The position numbers were made by a program, and so were the translations under genes. From a virus: a stretch of 48,206 nt of DNA. Shown here one piece after another: positions 1 to 8,452 of this stretch. The DNA is taken from the IMG/VR virus record IMGVR_UViG_3300011013_000023, positions 1 through 48,206 of that record; one strand, written 5' to 3'. The notes under the pieces were generated by a model. The model searched no databases, was not told where the DNA came from, and saw only the letters and a list, made by a program, of their open reading frames with translations. The number at the start of each line of letters is the position of its first letter. Position 1 is the first letter of the stretch.

Positions 1-87
1 TCCTGAAGTAATAATAATCCCTAACAAATCATTGATTTGAAAATCAGGATCTGTACCATTATTTCCGGTGCGCACAAATAAAGACAC
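1..87 (-). CDS. 5' end of a fibre/virion-like protein, paralogue of the next gene (partial)
   Basis: The gene runs off the left edge. Reading leftward from a GTG at 85-87, it begins SLFVRTGNNGTDPDFQINDL. This matches the start of the 204-884 protein (TRLYVRTGNTGTDPSVDVDD) closely enough to call the two paralogues. A strong Shine-Dalgarno (GGAGGAT) lies 6-7 nt upstream of the GTG, which fixes the start. The function is unknown; the context at the end of the structural gene block suggests a virion or fibre component. Only 29 codons are visible. Confidence 0.7.
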   Translation of the reverse strand, partial: MSLFVRTGNNGTDPDFQINDLLGIIITSG

Positions 88-200
88 CTATATCCTCCAA
101 GCTATTTCAAGGCCAACGACGGGGCTCTCAGTAGGTGATCCCAAAGACCAGTGATCAGGTGGCTCTCTGGGTAATAAAAAGCGAGTTTAAGATCAGACAT
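88..200 (-). pseudogene. frameshifted small ORF, remnant of a paralogue of the 886-1380 gene
   Basis: An ATG at 200 opens a 32-codon frame ending at 102. In the -1 frame the sequence continues to a TAG at 88-90 and ends LEIAWRI, very like the C-terminus IEVAWRVT of the 886-1380 protein. The switch falls in an A5 run on the + strand (176-180); one more base there would join the frames. The TAG is directly followed by the GTG of the next gene, as in the intact 886-1380/204-884 pair. It is either a decayed short copy or a homopolymer sequencing error. Confidence 0.45.
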
Positions 201-203
201 TTT

Positions 204-884
204 TCACGCTGGTAGATTGTAGGTTAGAGAAAGTCTATCGTCCCAAACCTGATCAAAAGAAGTACTACTATTGGCATATAACTTGATCAATTCCTCATCG
301 CCACCGCCACTTTCATCTAAACGATAGATTCTCCATGAAGCTGCTGAGGTTGCAGTTCCAGGGGTGGCCTCCCCTACGTAGGTTAACTTGCCAGGATTAA
401 CCTCATCTAATAATAATACTAATGGCGTCGTTCCCATCTCTACTGCCTCCCAAGAAGTTCCATTTCCAATATACAACTGATTAGTTGTTGTGTCATAGAA
501 GAACTCCCCTAATCTGGTTTCAGCAGGAAGACTACTGGCCTGTGGAGAGGTTAAGCGTCCGTCTGTTAAATCCCAATCATCACCAATAAGATCTTGGAGA
601 ATCATGTAGTCAGCTATATAAGCGTCTGCTCTTTCTCCTAGGATTCCTGTCTTGGACCACTCAAGTCCAGAAGTGGTGATAGCGTCGTATAGATCTTGTG
701 AGTCTCTTAATCTCCTAGCATTGAACTGACCATCATCAGCAGGGCTATTAATGGCTTGATCTGGATCAGAAGCAGATATTAGTAGCCAACCAGATGCAGT
801 GGGAACTGTAAGCCCAAGATCATCTACATCAACAGATGGGTCTGTTCCAGTGTTTCCTGTTCTTACATATAGTCTAGTTGCCAT
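204..884 (-). CDS. virion/fibre-like structural protein
   Basis: A 226-residue protein starting at an ATG two nucleotides after the stop of the upstream gene. The middle contains GEFFYDTTTNQLYIGNGTSW (around residues 126-145). This type of short beta-hairpin segment recurs in phage fibre and neck proteins. The C-terminus is beta-rich and aromatic. It sits in a co-directional run of structural genes and has a paralogue at the left edge of the window. The exact role (fibre, neck appendage or decoration) cannot be told from sequence alone. Confidence 0.65.
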   Translation of the reverse strand: MATRLYVRTGNTGTDPSVDVDDLGLTVPTASGWLLISASDPDQAINSPADDGQFNARRLRDSQDLYDAITTSGLEWSKTGILGERADAYIADYMILQDLIGDDWDLTDGRLTSPQASSLPAETRLGEFFYDTTTNQLYIGNGTSWEAVEMGTTPLVLLLDEVNPGKLTYVGEATPGTATSAASWRIYRLDESGGGDEELIKLYANSSTSFDQVWDDRLSLTYNLPA

Positions 885-885
885 A

Positions 886-1380
886 TCAGGTAACTCTCCA
901 TGCTACTTCGATCCAGGTGTGAGGATCATTAGCTGTGCCTTCAATATAAAACTGTAGCAAATCACCCTGACTAAAGTCTATGTTAGTAGATACATCCTGG
1001 TTTCCCAATCCTGCTGTTACAGCTAGAGATGTAAGATTTGTTACAGATCCATTCTTTCTAACCCTGAGTGTGAAAGTATTGGTTTTGCTATTCTCAACGG
1101 AGACCATGGTTATAGTTCCCTTTCGAGCCATTCTTATTCCTGTCTTTTGAAGATTAACCCCATCTTCTGTGAATAAAAGAACGTTCTTAGCTTTTCCCCT
1201 TTTACCACCTGCAAAAGTATTTCTCGCTATTGTTAAGGTCTTGTTGCCCCGTGTTGGGTCTATGTACACGGGATAACCATTTGTTATTATCAGGTCACCA
1301 GTAGTGCTGTTACCATCAACGCCGATAATCTCGTGCATTAAGATATGGTCAGATATTGCCTTACTGTTTATCTTAGACAT
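886..1380 (-). CDS. small beta-rich virion protein
   Basis: A 164-residue protein whose ATG overlaps the previous stop in a TAATG junction at 1378-1382, indicating translational coupling. The C-terminal half alternates hydrophobic and polar residues and ends FSQGDLLQFYIEG...WIEVAWR. That pattern (aGDxLxxyxxG followed by a short W/E strand) is typical of compact jelly-roll domains on phage appendages. A fragment related to this C-terminus occurs at 88-200. The function is inferred only from position and fold impression. Confidence 0.6.
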   Translation of the reverse strand: MSKINSKAISDHILMHEIIGVDGNSTTGDLIITNGYPVYIDPTRGNKTLTIARNTFAGGKRGKAKNVLLFTEDGVNLQKTGIRMARKGTITMVSVENSKTNTFTLRVRKNGSVTNLTSLAVTAGLGNQDVSTNIDFSQGDLLQFYIEGTANDPHTWIEVAWRVT

Positions 1381-1766
1381 TAAAGAGTGGCCCCTATGGT
1401 AGGGAACTCACTTAGGCCAACGATTAAATCATTTTCTAAATTCTCATCATCACGACCATCATATGTAACTGATAATATATCATTACTAGATCCGTTCATT
1501 ACGAAGTCGTCATAACCTCCAAGCATCAGAACAGAATCAACAACTCTACTTCCACCCATATCGAGATTGAACCTCTGGAAGCTTACTGATAAGTGTAGTC
1601 CGCGTTTTCTTCGTTCAGCTAAAGATCCATATTCACCTGGAATACTAGTAGGATTAGCTTCTCGTTTTTCATTTACACTAATGCAGTGAACACCAATGAC
1701 CTTGCCATTAGAGTTCTTATAGATACGAGTTATTGTATCCAGTAGTGAAGTTCCTACTTGTCCCAT
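1380..1766 (-). CDS. hypothetical virion-associated protein
   Basis: A 128-residue protein coupled at both ends by one-nucleotide TAATG overlaps, so it clearly belongs to the structural operon. The sequence is mixed alpha/beta, with a central basic stretch (ERRKRG) and an acidic C-terminal half. I do not recognise the family. Small proteins in this position often connect or complete head or neck structures, but nothing here proves that. Confidence 0.6.
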   Translation of the reverse strand: MGQVGTSLLDTITRIYKNSNGKVIGVHCISVNEKREANPTSIPGEYGSLAERRKRGLHLSVSFQRFNLDMGGSRVVDSVLMLGGYDDFVMNGSSNDILSVTYDGRDDENLENDLIVGLSEFPTIGATL

Positions 1767-2869
1767 TAGACATCAATCCAAAGTTTGTTTCCGCTTACTG
1801 TTAGTATTTTAGCTATAGGCCCATCTACAGATGTGATCGATAGGTTTGGGTGATCGATAACTGGTTCTGCTGTTACCTGCACTGTTAGATCTGAAATAGT
1901 AGCAGGATCGATATTGTCGTTGAATTCAACACATATCCTATCGTAGGCTTCTGGTTTGAGATTAACAGCTAAGTCTGCAGGGGTATTGCTTAAGACTTTA
2001 AAATCTATAGTTGGCAATAGGGCAGCGGGAATAGGTATTCCAGTAGGGGATGTTGCGGTCTCACCTGCTACTGGGACGATTGTTCCTCCACCTGTTGTGA
2101 AGCTAAATGTTTGGTGACCTTCAAAGAATTCAGGATCTTTTAATACAAAGGTCCACTCGTCTCCAGTCTGATAAGTTCCTTCTTCAAATCGAATATTCGT
2201 ACCTTTAATAAAGTTAAGTGTATTGATATGCGTAAAGGCTGGACCGTGAAGATCCATAGGTACACTATCTAACCACCACTCAGTTTGAGCTTCTGCTAGA
2301 ATGCCAGATGTGGTTACTCGAATATTTACCGTATCTGTAGTTAATCCACCAGTGTAAGTTCCATCTACGACAGGTACACCTGTTGAGGTATTACCTCCTG
2401 CAACTACAACATCAAAGACAGATCGGTTTTTCGCACCAAAGTCATCACCATCTGTTAGGTCTTCATCACCAACAATATGAACAATATACTCAGTATCTGG
2501 AGCAAAGGGTTTATCAGGTAAGAAGGTTACTCTAGTCTTATAGAGTGTTCCTAAACCAGTAGTATCTGTTGTGCTGACTGGTAATCCAGTAGAGGGATCA
2601 AGTCTCTCAAAAGTATACGTACCAGGAACAATGCCCTTGTACCCTGGACTTTCTAGGATTGAGGTTTCTGCGCCTTGTTGAAGAACGTCTGGTATATATG
2701 AATTGTAAATTATCTCATCTGTATCTGGACCTTCTACTATAATAGTATTTGCTAAGCACTCTTCGTCCATAGCCCTGTTGAAAGTAATACGAATACTATC
2801 AGTTAAGATAGTGCCCACAGTGTTATCTGCAGGAAATACACTTTCTACAATGTCAGAGATTAAAGTCAT
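1766..2869 (-). CDS. Ig-like (SbsA/Big_5-type) domain virion protein
   Basis: A 367-residue protein with two copies of a bacterial Ig-like pattern. The first is near residues 8-35 (PADNTVGTILTDSIRITFNR), the second near residues 296-330 (NTPADLAVNLKPEAYDRICV...FNDNIDP). Both show the SbsA/Big_5 signature of a hydrophobic strand, then V.F...(I/M)D...I. The stretch between them is beta-rich. Such domains decorate phage capsids, fibres and baseplates and commonly bind carbohydrate or the cell surface. Placement after the capsid gene supports a surface-exposed structural role; the target is unknown. Confidence 0.7.
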   Translation of the reverse strand: MTLISDIVESVFPADNTVGTILTDSIRITFNRAMDEECLANTIIVEGPDTDEIIYNSYIPDVLQQGAETSILESPGYKGIVPGTYTFERLDPSTGLPVSTTDTTGLGTLYKTRVTFLPDKPFAPDTEYIVHIVGDEDLTDGDDFGAKNRSVFDVVVAGGNTSTGVPVVDGTYTGGLTTDTVNIRVTTSGILAEAQTEWWLDSVPMDLHGPAFTHINTLNFIKGTNIRFEEGTYQTGDEWTFVLKDPEFFEGHQTFSFTTGGGTIVPVAGETATSPTGIPIPAALLPTIDFKVLSNTPADLAVNLKPEAYDRICVEFNDNIDPATISDLTVQVTAEPVIDHPNLSITSVDGPIAKILTVSGNKLWIDV

Positions 2870-2883
2870 TCAGGAATCAGCTC

Positions 2884-3504
2884 CTATTCATCTGTTACTT
2901 CCAGGTCAGTAAAGTCATCTTCTGTTGCGGGTCTTACAACAACCTTTCGTTCATCTTGATCTGTTACTTCAGATACAAAATCACTATTGATTGCACCTAC
3001 ACGTACAGGGTTAAGTTTATCACCAACATCCTCAGTGCCAATCTTTTGGGTTACAAGACTCTGTAGATGATCAAGCCTGTCGTTCACAACCTTTAGTAAA
3101 CTGCTTCTAGGTTTCTTTTTCAACTGCTCTTGAACCTTAACAGCTCTAAGTAGTTGAAAGTTATTACTACCTTTTAAGTCTTTTTTGAGACTTGCCATCG
3201 GTAGCTTTAGTAGATTTTTAATCTTTTCCTCTTCTGCATCTTTATTAGGATGAACAAGTGGTTTCTGATCTTGAACTGCTGGTTTAGAAACTTGAATTAC
3301 TGCACCTTTAGTTTCTTTATTCACGTTATCTACTTTAACTTTTTTAAGAAAATGTGCATTATTGATCCAGCCCTTTTCCTCTTCTGACAAGGTCGCAGGG
3401 TCAAAGGATATGGGTCCTCTATCTTCTATACTTAAGTGGATCTTCCCAGGCACTATGAATAGGGGTGCTTCATCTAATTCAATCGTTGGCATATTGTCAG
3501 TCAT
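2884..3504 (-). CDS. hypothetical protein, possible head-assembly factor
   Basis: A 206-residue protein. The frame opens upstream, but the start is set at the ATG at 3504 (MTDNMPTI) because AGGAGT lies 6 nt before it. The protein is charged, with an acidic C-terminus (EDDFTDLEVTDE) and a lysine-rich helical middle around residues 95-150 that could form a coiled coil. It is the first gene after the terminator that follows the capsid gene, so it may need readthrough or its own promoter. No family recognised. Confidence 0.65.
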   Translation of the reverse strand: MTDNMPTIELDEAPLFIVPGKIHLSIEDRGPISFDPATLSEEEKGWINNAHFLKKVKVDNVNKETKGAVIQVSKPAVQDQKPLVHPNKDAEEEKIKNLLKLPMASLKKDLKGSNNFQLLRAVKVQEQLKKKPRSSLLKVVNDRLDHLQSLVTQKIGTEDVGDKLNPVRVGAINSDFVSEVTDQDERKVVVRPATEDDFTDLEVTDE

Positions 3505-3514
3505 TATTACTCCT

Positions 3515-3553
3515 ATAAAAAACAAACGCGAGGGCGGTTAAGCCACTCGCGTT
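3515..3553 (-). terminator. intrinsic terminator after the major capsid gene
   Basis: On the minus strand a strong stem is formed by AACGCGAG (from 3553 down to 3546) and CTCGCGTT (3532 down to 3525). It is extended by a GGC/GCC inner stem with one unpaired base. TGTTTTTTAT follows directly. It lies 32 nt downstream of the capsid stop codon, the usual place for a terminator that limits or shapes expression of the genes beyond it. Confidence 0.85.
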
Positions 3554-3584
3554 CATTATACCTAATTGTTAGTAAGCTGTCAGC

Positions 3585-4838
3585 TTAAAGAACACTATCA
3601 GTTGGGCCGATTGGTCCTAGGCTTGAGCTAGCTACATTAAGTGTTGCTTGAGCTGGGAGAACAACTTCGTTTGGAACGACGTGTACGTTCTTCATAGTTG
3701 CAACAGCTTGTCCTTCGTGAAGGATAGCGATTGCATAACGCTCGCGCAATTTGATTTTCTTAATTTCAACTTTTGGATCGTTGAATTCTTCGGTAGTAAT
3801 ATCCTCATCTACGATAAGGGCGCCAAGTTCAGAACTATCAAACATGTAAATGTCAGTTAGTCTAGTACGTGGATCGAAAGGTACGAATGGGGATACTACA
3901 ATCCTGAAGTTCATACCTAAGTAACTAGGTAGTGCTGGAGCGCTGTTCATTGTCTGAGAGAACTCAGTCAAGCTACTTGGAGTAGCAACGCCTGTGCCAT
4001 CGCCAGGGGCGATAACGTTTTGACCAGCACCGCTTCCAAGTCCGCCCTGTGAGGCTTGTGGATTAAACTGCTGATTAACCTGACCAGTATGATTAGCGAA
4101 GAAAGTTCCGCCGCCACTCATAAGAGCGAACATACGTAAGGTTGGATCCTTGACAAACATGATCCAGGTTAGTGGATGCATAAGCAAGGTATTTGGCATA
4201 AAGCCCTGTGTCATAACCTGACCGAAGCAATCGAAAACGTCATCCATGGTTACAGAACCATTTGGAGCGCCATCTAGGCCTCGTCCAGTAGTAACACCCT
4301 TCACAGATTGTGCTGGAGTTACGTTATCAAAGACAGTAACACCCACAGAACGGATCATATTAAAGATCTTTTGTTCTTTGTGGCGTGCTAGTGCCCTACC
4401 GGCTGCACGGAGATGCATACCAATTACATCGAATTGGCTGTAACGAACCATCTCATCAGTAACTTTAACGGCTACACCGCTTTTACCGATTGTGGCTGTT
4501 ACGCTGCTTCCGCCCATTGCGAGTCTCTGTTCTGGGTACTCTTGCCCTTCTCCGATATCAGCTGCGACCAAGGCACCAACGGCTGGGAAGGTGATGGTTT
4601 GACCATAGCTATATTGAATTCGCTGAAGTAAAGAAGTTCCCACAAGAAGAGGCTCTTGTGCTTCACGCACTACATTGCTCATTACTTTTGGTAAAAGCAT
4701 AGGTGCGTCTGGAACAGATAGTGCGTCACTAAGACGTACCAATCCGCCAGAGATAGAATCACGACCCGTACGCCACACATATTCCATCTGGGCTGCGTCG
4801 TTAATCTTAAGCTCATCTATTGACATAAAATCATTCAT
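3585..4838 (-). CDS. major capsid protein, HK97 fold
   Basis: A 417-residue protein matching the general layout of HK97-fold major capsid proteins. There is an N-terminal arm with helices (residues about 1-65), an E-loop/P-domain segment with TFPAVGALVAADIGEGQEYPE (about 91-111), a spine helix (GMHLRAAGRALARHKEQKIFNMI), an A-domain with MTQGFMPNTLLMHPLTW, and a C-terminal strand set (RERYAIAILHEGQA). A strong Shine-Dalgarno (GGGGAGG) precedes the ATG. Its neighbours (protease/scaffold upstream, terminator downstream) fit the normal head-gene order. It forms the icosahedral shell after proteolytic maturation. Confidence 0.9.
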   Translation of the reverse strand: MNDFMSIDELKINDAAQMEYVWRTGRDSISGGLVRLSDALSVPDAPMLLPKVMSNVVREAQEPLLVGTSLLQRIQYSYGQTITFPAVGALVAADIGEGQEYPEQRLAMGGSSVTATIGKSGVAVKVTDEMVRYSQFDVIGMHLRAAGRALARHKEQKIFNMIRSVGVTVFDNVTPAQSVKGVTTGRGLDGAPNGSVTMDDVFDCFGQVMTQGFMPNTLLMHPLTWIMFVKDPTLRMFALMSGGGTFFANHTGQVNQQFNPQASQGGLGSGAGQNVIAPGDGTGVATPSSLTEFSQTMNSAPALPSYLGMNFRIVVSPFVPFDPRTRLTDIYMFDSSELGALIVDEDITTEEFNDPKVEIKKIKLRERYAIAILHEGQAVATMKNVHVVPNEVVLPAQATLNVASSSLGPIGPTDSVL

Positions 4839-4854
4839 TCTCTGTTACCTCCCC

Positions 4855-6114
4855 TTAGAACCTAGTTAGGTTGATACGTACTACAGTGTCTGCAGCGCCA
4901 GCATAGTGGACATTACCACGTGCTCCACCAGTAGCTGTACCAGGCATCTCGTCAAGTTGACCAAGATAAGCAGGTTTACCACCAGTAGCATCAGTGCTAA
5001 TTGCAGGATTGTACGCAGTACGTACTCTTTCAAGTAAGTCTTTAGGACCGACATCGCGATCTAAGACCTGTCCAACGATAAGACCCATAGCACGAGCGAC
5101 ATTAGCGGATTCGTCTCCACCAGAAGTGTCGCCTATGTATAGGTTAGCGGCGGATGCCAAGCGGAGGTTAGAGTCTGCATCAAAAGTGAGCAAGTCTCCG
5201 CACTTGAGGTCGCCAACAGCACTTGCAAATGTCGAAACAGTTGAAGGCGCAGCAGCGTAATGGCTATAAGTTAGTGTGATACCAGTTGGTTGAGAGGTTG
5301 CATATACAGTAATGTCACCATTAACAGTATCTACATGCCAATCACCACTAGCTACAACTTCTGCTTCAGTGGCTTTCTGATTAACAAACAATGTAGCCGA
5401 AGCTCCACCTGCAAATGCCATTGCAGTACGTTTGGTACTAGTAGCTAATGGAATATTAGCAACTGGATCAGATTTAGAAACATTAGCAACTGGAACACCA
5501 AATGAAAGTGCTTCAGCCGTAGTCGTAGCAGGAACAAGTGGTAGTTCTAATACGTAGTCACACAGGATGGCTACCTGATGCTGCATATTATAGTTGTGAT
5601 TTTTGTATAGAGCTGGGTTAGAACCATCTCCACCTGCCCATTGAAGATACGCATAAGGAGCGACTCCAACTGGCTGAGAGATGCTGATTGCAACACCGGA
5701 AACACCAAGGAACCCAGCAGCGTCAATTTCTGCTGCAGTATATCCACGAGTAGATCCAGCGTCAGTAAGTTCTGCTGTAGTAACAGCAGCACCTGTTGCA
5801 ACGTTGATCGTTCCAGCGGTTACGTCCCGAGTGGTATAGGTAACAACGTCACCCGATCCAGCTAGTTCAGCTGGAATTTTTAAACCCGCAGGAACAAGAT
5901 CACCGTTAGGGTCACAAGCTACAACTTTACCTGGCATAATCACGAAATAATTTTCATAATGCTTATCAGCGAACTGGACAGGCAGCCATTCAGCTGGTCT
6001 GTATTCAATCGCTGGGCGAACACCTTCAGAGTGTTCAACATTAGGAAGAATATTCCCTACGTGATCCCAAGTCTTGTGATTAGCCTCATATTGGCCAAAA
6101 GCGTTAAAAGACAT
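4855..6114 (-). CDS. head-associated structural protein (decoration candidate)
   Basis: A 419-residue protein, alanine-, threonine- and glycine-rich, with repeated short beta segments such as GDVVTYTTRDVTAGTINVAT and ASATLFVNQKATEAEVVASG. Residues about 40-75 contain FVIMPGKVVACDPNGDLVPA, an arrangement seen in phage head proteins of the decoration or fibre class. It lies between the protease/scaffold and the major capsid gene and has a strong RBS (GAGGAGGAAG). Abundance and location are inferred; a capsid decoration or head-fibre role is the best guess. Confidence 0.65.
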   Translation of the reverse strand: MSFNAFGQYEANHKTWDHVGNILPNVEHSEGVRPAIEYRPAEWLPVQFADKHYENYFVIMPGKVVACDPNGDLVPAGLKIPAELAGSGDVVTYTTRDVTAGTINVATGAAVTTAELTDAGSTRGYTAAEIDAAGFLGVSGVAISISQPVGVAPYAYLQWAGGDGSNPALYKNHNYNMQHQVAILCDYVLELPLVPATTTAEALSFGVPVANVSKSDPVANIPLATSTKRTAMAFAGGASATLFVNQKATEAEVVASGDWHVDTVNGDITVYATSQPTGITLTYSHYAAAPSTVSTFASAVGDLKCGDLLTFDADSNLRLASAANLYIGDTSGGDESANVARAMGLIVGQVLDRDVGPKDLLERVRTAYNPAISTDATGGKPAYLGQLDEMPGTATGGARGNVHYAGAADTVVRINLTRF

Positions 6115-6131
6115 ATTCTTTCTTCCTCCTC

Positions 6132-8444
6132 TTAGTTATCAAGATCTGGCTTTGGTTGAGCGAAACCCCTTGCAACTGCATCTTTATAAAAAGATTTAGC
6201 TTTTATTGGGTTCTGCTCCTGAACTAGAATACGGCGATATTCATTGTCTGCCCAGTCTTGCGATCGGAAAGTAGGCTTTGTGTCTACCTGATCTTTAGTT
6301 TCCTCAGTAACGGAAGGCGTTGTTACCTCAGTTGGATTGTCTACGGTTTCTTTAGGTGTTCTAGAGAGTCCGTCATTGACTTTATCAGCAATGCGAACCA
6401 TGTCAACCTTCCCTGAAATTGTTTCTAGTGAATTGTCAAGTACCTCATCGCTGATTTTTGAAAAATTATCCTTAAGATCGTCGGTAAGCGTACCTTCTAA
6501 TGTGTGTAAGTTCTCAAGTCTTGCAATCTTCTGACTACGTAAGCTGTGATTAGCATTTACGAGTTGGTCAGTTAAGACTTCAATGTCTGAGTATGTTGCA
6601 CGCAACTCTTGGCGAAGAGCAGTTAATTGGTCATTCTTGTTTCCAAGCTTGTCTTCAAGCCTAGTTGACTCTGCAACTTGAGCATCGAATTCATCCTGAA
6701 CAACAACTAATCCAGTAAGAGCTAAGGCCTTGCGTAGACCATCTTCACCAATGCGTTCTGCAAGTGAGATAATCATCTGCTTTAACTGGTTAATCTCTTT
6801 ATCCTTAAGAGCGGGTGCTTCGTCCATGGACTCTTCATCCCAGGGGTTTCCATACAGTCCAAGATCAAGAGTATTAAGAACTGAGCGTACAAGGTCTGCT
6901 GTCAGGCGAGAATCCTCTACTTCTTCAGGTGTTTCCTTGGCAGAGTCTTCAACTTTCGAGTCGGACTCTACACAATCACACCCCATTGCTTTCGCTTTTC
7001 TGGAGACAGAAGTATACACACTGCTTTTCTTAGCCGATTCAACTGTTGAGCTGTCCATTAGTTTCAAAACTGCATTAACATGAGCACAGTCTACAACAGG
7101 CAGGGACATGTCTGGTCCGCAGAACGAACTCTTTGGCAACTTCTCACGGTCCTCAACCGAGAGCTTGTCTTCAAGCAACTCATTAAAAGCATCGTTAAGC
7201 AAGAGGCTTTCTTCGTCTGTTAAGTTAAAGTCATAGGATTGACCGTCTTGAACGCTAAAGATCTTATCCAGAATAGGGAGGACATCACCTTTAGATTCAT
7301 TGTCATCCTGAATGACTTCTTTGTTTGTTTCTGAGCTATCTTCGGAGTCTGCAACTGTTTCAGCTGTGTCTTTAACCTCAGCTTCTACCTTAGCGTTTTC
7401 CTCTGCTTTTACAGTGGGCTCATCTCCACTCTCTTCAGAAGTTTTAACTTCATCTTTGACTTTGTCATCATCGGCCTTGGTATCAATATCCATTGCAGAA
7501 TCCTCCTTGTGAAAGTAATCAGCGACAGGATACAAGAACATGCTTGCTTTTTTATCCTTTACGCTATCCAAAATACCATTTGATTCGATAGATAGAACAC
7601 CTGAATGTCGATCAGCTGGAGTATTAACAAATGAATATTCGTCATAATCCAAGCTACCGGCAATAACAAAACACTTCTTGTCTTCATATACCTTTCCAGG
7701 TCTATGACCACAGTGTTCCTCATCTAACCAATTAGTACTACAAATGGAACATACGGCTTTGTCAGATATAGCTCCAACAGAACCGGTTAAGAATCTACCA
7801 TCTAAAACTTTTTGGATGGCATCTGGGTCAGTAATATCGGCTGTTAGTTCAATGAAACCAACGCCACGATAATGCTTATCACCTAAGACACTATCTATTA
7901 GCTTAACCATTTGTAATTTTTCAATAAAAGATTTATCACTACCGCAGAAGTCTTTCCAAAAGTCAGAGTCAGCACGGCCAATATCCTTCTTTCTGGAATC
8001 TCGCAGTACGTGATTTTTGAACCTATCCACTACTTGACCAACAGTCTCTACATATCTTGATTGGACTACGCGACCAACTGGATCTTTATGATCTTCGTGG
8101 TGTACCTGGATTGGTTTTGGATATAGTTCAGTAAATGTTTTTGCGCCATCTCGCATCTTATCTGGTAAGTAGAATCCGTTATTTCTAGTTACGAGACCTG
8201 CATGAGTGGCAGCTAGTCTAATAACTAGGCCATTACCATTTACTTGAGTAGGTTGAACAGTCTCTGTTCCTGGCTGGGTACCTAATCCAGAAGGATGGGG
8301 TTCGCCAGTTTGGGGCTTAAAGGCGCCCATATAATCATCTTGTACTTTTTCAAAAGACTGCTGGTTGTAATCTAGAACTTTAAAATCTACTTGATCGCTA
8401 AATTCCCAACCTCTATCAGTTTTTCGTCCATTATCAATGCTCAT
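6132..8444 (-). CDS. prohead protease fused to scaffold
   Basis: A 770-residue protein in the normal position for the prohead protease, between portal and capsid. The N-terminal part (about residues 70-300) resembles capsid maturation proteases: ATHAGLVTRNNGFYLPDKM, HHEDHKDPVGRV with candidate catalytic His, and FLTGSVGAIS with a candidate nucleophilic Ser, closing with YSFVNTPADRHSG. Between the last two is a Cys/His cluster (CSIC...HCGH) that could bind zinc. Residues about 320-420 are very acidic, and residues about 560-690 are predicted long helix/coiled coil, as expected for an internal scaffold. The catalytic assignment is by pattern only. Confidence 0.75.
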   Translation of the reverse strand: MSIDNGRKTDRGWEFSDQVDFKVLDYNQQSFEKVQDDYMGAFKPQTGEPHPSGLGTQPGTETVQPTQVNGNGLVIRLAATHAGLVTRNNGFYLPDKMRDGAKTFTELYPKPIQVHHEDHKDPVGRVVQSRYVETVGQVVDRFKNHVLRDSRKKDIGRADSDFWKDFCGSDKSFIEKLQMVKLIDSVLGDKHYRGVGFIELTADITDPDAIQKVLDGRFLTGSVGAISDKAVCSICSTNWLDEEHCGHRPGKVYEDKKCFVIAGSLDYDEYSFVNTPADRHSGVLSIESNGILDSVKDKKASMFLYPVADYFHKEDSAMDIDTKADDDKVKDEVKTSEESGDEPTVKAEENAKVEAEVKDTAETVADSEDSSETNKEVIQDDNESKGDVLPILDKIFSVQDGQSYDFNLTDEESLLLNDAFNELLEDKLSVEDREKLPKSSFCGPDMSLPVVDCAHVNAVLKLMDSSTVESAKKSSVYTSVSRKAKAMGCDCVESDSKVEDSAKETPEEVEDSRLTADLVRSVLNTLDLGLYGNPWDEESMDEAPALKDKEINQLKQMIISLAERIGEDGLRKALALTGLVVVQDEFDAQVAESTRLEDKLGNKNDQLTALRQELRATYSDIEVLTDQLVNANHSLRSQKIARLENLHTLEGTLTDDLKDNFSKISDEVLDNSLETISGKVDMVRIADKVNDGLSRTPKETVDNPTEVTTPSVTEETKDQVDTKPTFRSQDWADNEYRRILVQEQNPIKAKSFYKDAVARGFAQPKPDLDN

Positions 8445-8452
8445 ATATAAGT

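Noticed and set aside
5571-5801. 76-residue minus-strand frame rich in leucine inside the 419-residue structural gene
   Set aside because: It is a shadow frame of a well-supported gene; low-complexity Leu/Gln repeats are the out-of-frame reading of Ala/Thr/Val codons.
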